A stretch of 64,000 nt of DNA. Source: Neckera pumila (Eukaryota > Streptophyta > Bryopsida > Hypnales > Neckeraceae). Positions 57,480 to 64,000 of the stretch are shown here, piece by piece. The position numbers were made by a program, and so were the translations under genes. The notes under the pieces were generated by a model. That model was not told the DNA's origin, made no database searches, and saw nothing but the letters and a program-made list of their open reading frames with translations. The DNA lies in NCBI GenBank assembly GCA_963969595.1, contig OZ018417.1:11968501-12032500 (forward strand). Direction: 5' to 3'. Each line of letters begins with the position of its first letter. Positions within the stretch are counted from its first letter, which is position 1.

Positions 57480-60400
57480 CAAGCAGCGCTTGCAGACGTG
57501 CACGGTCTTCACACACATCCGGATGCACTGCACCCAGCTTCTCCTCCTTCAGTCTCAACACTTCCTCCAGAAGCTCTTGAGCTTCGTCTGTTCTGCACAC
57601 GGCACCAACACAATGTGTGGGATTAGAAACCAAATCACTTAATGCCCAGTTTAGTGTTGGAGCCAACTATGTCACTGCCTCATTGGCTAGTCAGGAGTGG
57701 TTTACAAGGCATCCTGAAATTAGGTCTATACATATCTTCAGAACCCTGGAAGGACGCGATCCTGTGACCAGGTTACGTAGTCAGCCAAAAATGATCAGAT
57801 TCTTGAATGAATGGGTGCATTTGTTGTTTCTGTAGTGTCCTCTAAAGTCATTCATCGGACACTTTTAACACTTGGCGTCCCTTACTTGGTTAAGCAAATG
57901 GTCGCCAATGCATTTTAAATACAATTTTTTTGTTTCTCCCTTGGTGGCACGATTACCAGTATTAAAACCAAGAGAGTGGCATTACATTTACATAACTTTC
58001 TTGAATACAAAGAGAATTTATCTGAGATCATTTCTTTTTTGATGATTGCATCCACTTTTTTTCCTAATTCTTTATAAGGTAAAGGGAGCCAGTACCGGCC
58101 CAAAAAACGGCACGAAGCTGGCGAAAATTTGCCAACAATTCAAACAAGTAGAAAGAAATCGACGCAAGATCGTGTAGCAACTTACCGGTTCATGTTGGCA
58201 TAAGCGCAGGCCAGGTTATTGCAGACATCCAGTGTATCCAGATGACGCCCCCCTGCAGTGCTCTCCATCACTTCCTTGGCTTCCTCAAAGAGCAAAGCCG
58301 CCTGCTGTATATCCCCGACCTCCACGGTAGCCACGCCCATCTGGTTGAGCACCAGCCCCACCAGCGGAGAGTTGGGCAAGGTGCCGTTCTTCATTTTGGC
58401 CACCGCGCTTTTGAAAGACTGCAAGGCCGGAGGGAAGTGATGCAATATGCTGTGCAGGATGCCGATTTGGGCCTCCAGTCCTGCTACGGTCGCTTGCTGA
58501 CCTGCAGAGAAGGCCGGGAGAAAGAACTGAATGAAAAAGGGCTGGCTGTTAAGTTAGAGACGGCTCACATACCGTAGTAGGACAAGAAGTAGCGTCGCTT
58601 CTACTCACCTGAAACTGTAGTGTCAGAAGCGGTGGACAATTATAGTTTTGCATTTCAACCCACGCATCCTGAAAAGAGTGCCAAAGTACTAAAATACTGT
58701 CTATTCTATTACAATTGACAATAAATTTGAGGTTAAGAAAAAGCAAACCTGGGATGCGTTCTTGGATGTTGAAGGCCCTTTGGAGCAACAGCATCGCAGT
58801 CTCTTGTTCATTCAGCTGCTCCAGAATGCCGGCGATAGCGACCAGCCCGTAGGCCACATCGCAGGGGACGTGGCGGGCGCCGGGCTTGGCGTAGATCTGC
58901 AGCGCCTGCTGGCACTGCAGCTTGGCCTCGTTGGGATTATTGGTGCGCAGGAACAGATCCGCCAGGCTGGTGCGCGCTGACGCCACCATCGTGGCGTGGT
59001 CACCCTTGAGCATCGTGAAGTCCGTCACACACTTCTCGAAGCACTGCAGCGCCTCCGAGTCGCGGCCCAACGCCAGCAGCTCGTCGCCGATGCTCTGGTT
59101 CCCTGTCGCCACATCGAGCTGCACAGCACCACGGCTCACTCAGTACAGAGAATTAAGTTACATGATGATCCATCTCACCGCAAACTATTGTAACTCCTCC
59201 GTCGGGGTTATATTATACTCAAACAACTCTCTTCAATGACATTAACTCTGGAGTATCTTGTACACTTGACACACAATCGTTGCCGGTTGGCTAAAGCACA
59301 CCTGTGTTATAATCGAACCAGTTGACCAGTCAGATTAAGGGGGTTAGAGTGCAGTCCTACATTCTAGATGATGAATAAGATGCGAGGTGATAAAAAAATT
59401 AAGTTTCCCATTAAGGGCACATGAGTAAGGTATACATTAATATCTGTAATTAAGTTGATGACATTCTCACACAAAATTGACATTATTTTAACATCGGCAT
59501 ATCATTCGTTGAATAACTAGGTTGTTAGTTGAACAGGAAGGCAAATTTGAAAATCCAATGGTGGAGTCGGAGTTTACCTCAAGATCGAAGTTGACAAAGA
59601 TGTCATTCGCATACACCAACGAATCCAACGCCTTGTCATGCTCGCCTTGTGAGCTGCAGATGATGGCCAGCAGGCGATGATCACTCGCTTCTTCCACCGA
59701 TCCTGGTTCACAAAGCTGAGTATGGATCGATAACGAATGTTCACACAGCTCCTTCGCTTCAGCAAACTCCAACGCCTGCAATCCAAACTAAAGGTATCAC
59801 ACTTGATATTCCAAACCAAATCATTGAAACATTGAATAATCAAAACTTCATTCCTATCCCCTGACACTCATGCTTGTTAGCAACACGAAAAGAAAAGACT
59901 TGAATGGTAGCTCGAGAACATGCAACCTTCTTCGTCTCCAGTAGTCTATCAATTGGATTTCAACCCTTATTTGTTGAAAGCTCTTCAGGATTGGAGGGGA
60001 AGACTCTTAAGGAAAGTGAGCACGTCCCCCATTCATCAAGAGAGGGAAATAGGAGTATCATTTGCACAACCATGAGTACAGATATTCACAAGGGAGTTTC
60101 CATGGTGATAATGAAACGGAGTTTCCCACTTAGGAGGTGGTAATGGTTCAATTGAGATAGTAAACTCTGTTTCATTTCCTCCAAGGTAAACTCTTAAAAC
60201 TCACTTGTGATCGAATTACAAATCCTCTTAGAATTCGTTGCTCAAGAAGCGAGAGTTGTACAAGTATCCCAAATCAAAATGCTTCCAAGATATAAGGGAT
60301 TCATTAGCACAACAATGACTACAGATGTTGACAAATTTGTGAAGGGGGATTACGAGAAATGCTGACCTGCATATGGGCTTCCGCAATGTAGACGCAAGTG

Positions 60401-61443
60401 TCCGCAACGCGCGTGTCAAATTCTCCCAGAACGGATTTCTGCAGCTCCAGGGCTCGATGGTAGGCTTCCAGGCTGGGCGCCAACTTGCCCACCATGTTCA
60501 AGGTATCCCCCAGTTGCATATGCCCATTAAACGCCGCAAGCGCGTGGTCCTCCCCGCCGCGATCAAGGTCAGGCAGCATAAGAGAGCGCTCCAGCAGCCT
60601 TACGGCGTCCTCATACTGTCCCAAATGACAATGCAGCGCCGCCAGGATGTGCAAACTGATGACCAAGTCCAGCACATGCTCCCGCTGCGACTGCCGCTCG
60701 TAGAATTTCACGGCACGGATGCAATACTGAAAAGCCTTCACAGGATTCTCCCCAGACGCATGCGACTTCGCCAACTTCAGAAGGTAAGGGCCCGTGTGGG
60801 GACTATCCGCCACGGAGTCTTCGTCGCGAGAGAATGCCTCCACGAACGCCGCGGGGAATTCACGGCGCCTGCTGCTTGTTCCTAACTCTGGATTTCCGTA
60901 CTCGGAGTAGCCTGGCTCGTCGGCGATGCTCGGCGTGGCGGATGGCGTCCACGACGCCGGCGGCGTCTCGGGTTGCTCGAGTTCCGCCGAGACGCTCTTG
61001 CAATTGGGGACGCCGTCGTCGTCATGGAGGACGCTGCTCTGTTCGAAGGAGCTCGCATCGGTGCGCATGGAGAGCTGCGTGCATTCGCTGCGATGCGACA
61101 GGGGTGGTGACGACGGAACTGGTCGTTGCGAACCCGACTTCTTCAGACACGACTTGAGAGGCTCATGCTTGGTGGGCGTGGATGCGCCGGATTTCGACCT
61201 CCGCTTCTCCGTCGTCGCGGGCGGAGCTTTTTTGGGCGATGGTGCCCTGGGCGTGACTTTTGATGAGCTCTTCGCATTCCACGAGGATCTCTTCGAATCC
61301 TCTCTCGGCATCGACATGCTCTTCTTCGTCAACTTCCCCGCCATTCCTACAAAACTGCCGGAAGCTGCTTCCGGAGGCATGCTCTTCTTCGTCAACTTCC
61401 CTGCCATTCCCATAAAACTGCTAGAAGCTGCTTGCGGAGGCAT
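57388..61443 (-). CDS. KLCR: Kinesin light chain-related TPR protein (KLCR/CMU type), 5 exons
   Basis: Minus-strand exons are 61443-60367, 59775-59578, 59118-58749, 58501-58186 and 57592-57388. All junctions are GT-AG and in phase, giving 721 aa; the ATG is at 61441-61443. KLCR/CMU proteins bind microtubules and IQD scaffolds, and help hold cortical microtubules in place under cellulose synthase complexes. Residues 1-240 are a Ser/Pro/Lys-rich, disordered region. TPR repeats then start at GPYLLKLAKSHASGENPVKA and include ISLHILAALHCHLGQYEDAV, GEDHALAAFNGHMQLGDTLN and VLNQMGVATVEVGDIQQAA. The very N-terminus has a 22-residue tandem duplication (MAGKLTKKSM twice), visible as a ~66-bp repeat at 61318-61443. 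A possible extra exon at 58622-58681 (DAWVEMQ...) was left out because it breaks the phase, while the direct join restores the family sequence IPGQQATVAGLEAQ. Confidence 0.9.
57760..57900. repeat. Dispersed repeat in the last KLCR intron, related to 14080-14215
   Basis: 'gtagtcagccaaaaatgatcagattcttgaatgaatgggtgcatt' resembles the repeat in the GDU-like intron, with the same downstream order of short motifs. Both copies lie on the plus strand of the window, which is antisense to KLCR but sense to GDU. Confidence 0.6.
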
Positions 61444-62995
61444 ACTGGAACTGCAGCACCACCGCTAACTCACAGAGCTTAACTTGAATCTTTCTCCCAA
61501 CAGAGATGGAACCCTCCTCCCTGCCACACTAAGCTTAGCTCCCCTTCGACTGACGACGACCAAGTCACCCGACGTCACAAATGTCAGAACTCTGCATTGT
61601 CCAGAGCAGACCAGGTGATCGACGTCCAAACCGAGCTTCCAAAGAGAATTAGAAAATTCTTTCAAGTGAACAAGACAGAACAACTGACACTGTTCAATGC
61701 CCTTTTAAACCGAATTCAGCACAATCGCTCGCAATCATCAGCTAGCACATACATTCCAATTTCAACCGCTCTTCCCACAAGTTCGAACAATGAGCGCGCG
61801 ATCATGCTAAAGTTCTCACCACTCGTACATGCTAAAGCAACCCATTCATGCGAATAGACAGTCGCTACATCCCGAGAGTGATAACCTTAACGCGGGACCC
61901 AGTAAACAGACCCCACTCGCTTCTACACGTAGAATCCAAAATTTGATCAATCAACGCCAGGACCACGCCTTAATGGTTAATTAACACACTCACTTACTGG
62001 CTTCCACCGATCGATCATCAACTAATTAACCAGTCATTCAATGCAGATATGATTGACGAATATATTCTCTACGTCATCACAAGATCATTCATCACGACAC
62101 GCAACCACCCCAAGCTTCTAGTAAGGCTTCATCATCACTACCACCAGCATCACTTCATCATCACTTCATCATCTCGCTCGCTTGACCCAGGCCAACTGAT
62201 TCTAATTCACGATTACGAGCTGGCTTCCTGAAAGAAATCCCTCCTGAAGGCCAGAAATTCAAGTCTAACTGGCTTGAACTGCACGCATCCGAGATCCATC
62301 CCTCCGCGCACTCGATCTCTTGAGCAGGTAAGTTAAAGCTAGCTTACAGAGGGAGAGTCGAGATTCCGAGATTCTAAGCTAAAAGACGTGCAATCAATGT
62401 CCATTACTACGGCCTGAGACGACGCTGGTGTTGACTGTTGTGCGTGCACTGGTGTTGTGGGGTTGGGGAATGGGACGGGGAGCATAATTGAACGTACAGG
62501 GTGAGGTAATAATGGAGCTAGATGGGGCTGGATTGCCTGACGAAGACGGCGAGAGCGAGGGGAAGGAATCGTCGTCACGATCATCGACCGTGCGGGATTC
62601 GTCGAGTACGTAACGTGTGGGTTGCTGAAGCGGTGACTCGGCCGGGGGAGGTGAGAATATTCGGAGAGGGAGTGCATTCATGGCGAGATTCATCCAACGA
62701 AGAGAGCAGAAACGTTTGTTGGCGGGGGTGGAGGTGGCGGACTTGCAGTAGTGCGTGTGGTGGTTGCAGAGATTCTCATATTGTTCCTCTTTGGGCATGG
62801 ACCCGGATTCCTGTCTGCCCCGTGCTCCCCAACGCGATTTTTTTTTTTCTGTCTTTTGGAAACAAATGAAAATTTTCGTAGCGAAGGAAGAAACAAGACA
62901 CGGCTCAAACAGTGCATAAATGACAAGAGCAGGGTACATTGACAAGCACTGTTTGTTGTGTAGCACAAGTTCGTAACAGCACTGGAAAAAATGGG
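61444..62995. promoter_or_regulatory. Upstream region of the KLCR gene; no other gene recognised
   Basis: The KLCR promoter and 5' UTR should lie here. CAT-trinucleotide runs occur near 62127-62180. A minus-strand frame at 62394-62966 gives a Ser/Pro/Thr-rich sequence of 190 codons without a recognised domain, and I do not call it. A G-rich/purine stretch (gagagcgaggggaaggaatc) lies near 62551. Confidence 0.4.
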
Positions 62996-63149
62996 GGTAG
63001 AAGCACTACTGTACCAGAAATGGGTGTTGTTCATTTTCGACGTGTTTCCAGACACGTAAAATGTTAAAAAAATGACAGTTTTTTGAACACTTCATAGTGT
63101 TAAAAAAGAAAGTCGACAACAACACCCATTTTTTGGTACTGCTTTTACC
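62996..63149. mobile_element. ~154-bp MITE-like inverted repeat
   Basis: GTAGAAGCACTACTGTACCA at the left and TTTGGTACTGCTTTTACC at the right are imperfect inverted copies. A second matching pair is ATGGGTGTTGTTC and GACAACAACACCCAT. Total arm length is about 35 nt, with a few gaps. No clear target duplication is visible. Related text ('actggaaaaaatgggggtag') sits just outside the left end. Confidence 0.65.
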
Positions 63150-64000
63150 AACTGGAGCTAAATAATTATGAAAATCACAGTTGTGCCGGGACTCTTGTTC
63201 CCTCACTTCCTTTGCAAATAATACAGTCTGAGAATCGCTTTTGGAGTACAGTACCCGCCTAGGAAATGTTTTGGGGAGGAGTTTTGCTAAATGTAGACAC
63301 ATTTCTGAACAGTAATTCCTGTTCCCTTCTCGAATTGGATTCCGTTTCTACAGTAGTGAGTTTTTTCATGCGATATGATCATGGCTCGCAGTCCCAGGCG
63401 CAGCTGACTTGCTCGTCGCCTTGGCAATGAAGGACGACCAGGGGCCACCCAAGCTGACTTTGGAGACCTGGTCAAATGGCTTTGCTACCAGCACCTAATC
63501 GTAACCTGTTTTCTGAAACCGACCTCTACGCTTAAATTCCTAAAGTCTCAAGGTCTTTTATCCATCGCAAACCCGTGTAATCGGGGATTGCGGATTTTTC
63601 ATCCGGCTCCAATTTATCATCCAGGTTTTCATTGAATTTTGCTTGTGCTTTACGTCGAGCAATACCCTTATCGTCGGGCATTGTGCCAAATAATCGTCCC
63701 TCATTGGCCGATTATTTGGCGCCATGCCCTCCTCTACAGGCATTGCCCTATACAAAAACCTCTCAAAACTGCCATTTCTAGGTCTATAAGTCCCAAGGTC
63801 TGTAAGTTCCCTTGGGACCAAGGTCTGAAACGGCAGGGCTGATCATTGTGGAAATCATCCTTTTTAGTATTGTGTGAATCATTTCCTCAGAAAAAAATCA
63901 AGACCACTCATGAATTGGAGGTCAAATTACACTTTTGTTCAAGACCTTTGGCCTTTTCACACAAATTTCCAAAGATGAACACTTGTACTTCTGTCTTACC
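63150..64000. other. Intergenic DNA to the window end
   Basis: No gene is recognised. Apart from the hairpin at 63676-63729, 'tcccaaggtctgtaagttcc' with 'cttggga' (63790-63816) forms a small palindrome. 'cacctaatcgtaacctgttt' near 63494 matches dispersed-repeat text seen at about 3876 and 16187. Confidence 0.45.
63676..63729. repeat. 21-bp-arm hairpin
   Basis: Bases 63676-63696 (GGGCATTGTGCCAAATAATC and one more) pair with 63709-63729 with two mismatches, around a 12-nt loop. It could be the centre of a longer degenerate fold-back covering about 63550-63840, but outer pairing is weak. Confidence 0.65.

Noticed and set aside
58622..58681. Possible extra KLCR exon (DAWVEMQ...TLQFQ) with an AG/GT frame
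   Set aside because: Including it breaks the reading phase after IPG, whereas joining 58749 directly to 58501 restores the family sequence.
62394..62966. 190-codon minus frame rich in Ser and Pro
   Set aside because: It starts without an ATG, has no recognised domain, contains a homopolymer-encoded lysine run, and no splice context supports it. A lineage-specific gene is possible but not supportable here.

Overview
The window looks like nuclear DNA of a land plant. Genes have short GT-AG introns, and several families are plant-specific: a GLUTAMINE DUMPER-like membrane protein, a kinesin light chain-related (KLCR/CMU) TPR protein, a ZTP29-type zinc transporter and a half-size ABCG transporter. 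Long AT-rich intergenic stretches full of small inverted-repeat elements, and hAT and DDE_1-type transposase relics, suggest a non-seed plant (bryophyte or lycophyte grade). That placement is an inference from general impression; I cannot name a species.

Layout. 1-1956 is the 3' part of an uninterrupted hAT-type transposase reading frame, followed by a tRNA-like fold and an A-rich minisatellite. 2.3-13.1 kb is repeat-rich intergenic DNA with two MITEs and a heavily mutated DDE_1-type transposase. 13.7-15.3 kb is a two-exon GLUTAMINE DUMPER-like gene. 18.2-20.8 kb (minus strand) is a LEA-like repeat protein with a probable 1-nt frameshift. 22.9-25.8 kb is a six-exon DEAD-box helicase of the DBP8/DDX49/RH36 type with telo-box-like promoter motifs and a MITE in intron 1. 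26.9-28.5 kb (minus) is a three-exon Ala/Thr/Ser-rich protein of unknown function. 29.6-31.5 kb is a ZIP zinc transporter whose intron carries three tandem copies of a ~235-bp unit. 32.5-36.5 kb is a decayed copy of the C-terminal WD40 part of RAPTOR, the TORC1 scaffold. 36.5-52.1 kb is gene-poor and dense in MITEs, including an ~890-bp fold-back element with ~412-bp arms and two abutting Harbinger-like MITEs. 52.2-56.5 kb is a six-exon ABCG half transporter. 57.4-61.4 kb (minus, convergent with ABCG) is a five-exon KLCR/CMU-type TPR gene. 61.4-64 kb is intergenic with two hairpin elements.

The genes do not form a pathway or cluster; this is an ordinary plant mosaic of unrelated genes. The less ordinary content is the RAPTOR fragment that keeps its introns but is broken in several ways, the range of fold-back and MITE structures, a donor-like sequence repeated in the ZIP intron, and a short tRNA-like element with both pol III box-like motifs. 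I saw no clear evidence of a wholly new biological system. Exon boundaries were chosen by hand from GT/AG sites, reading phase and family homology, without transcript support.
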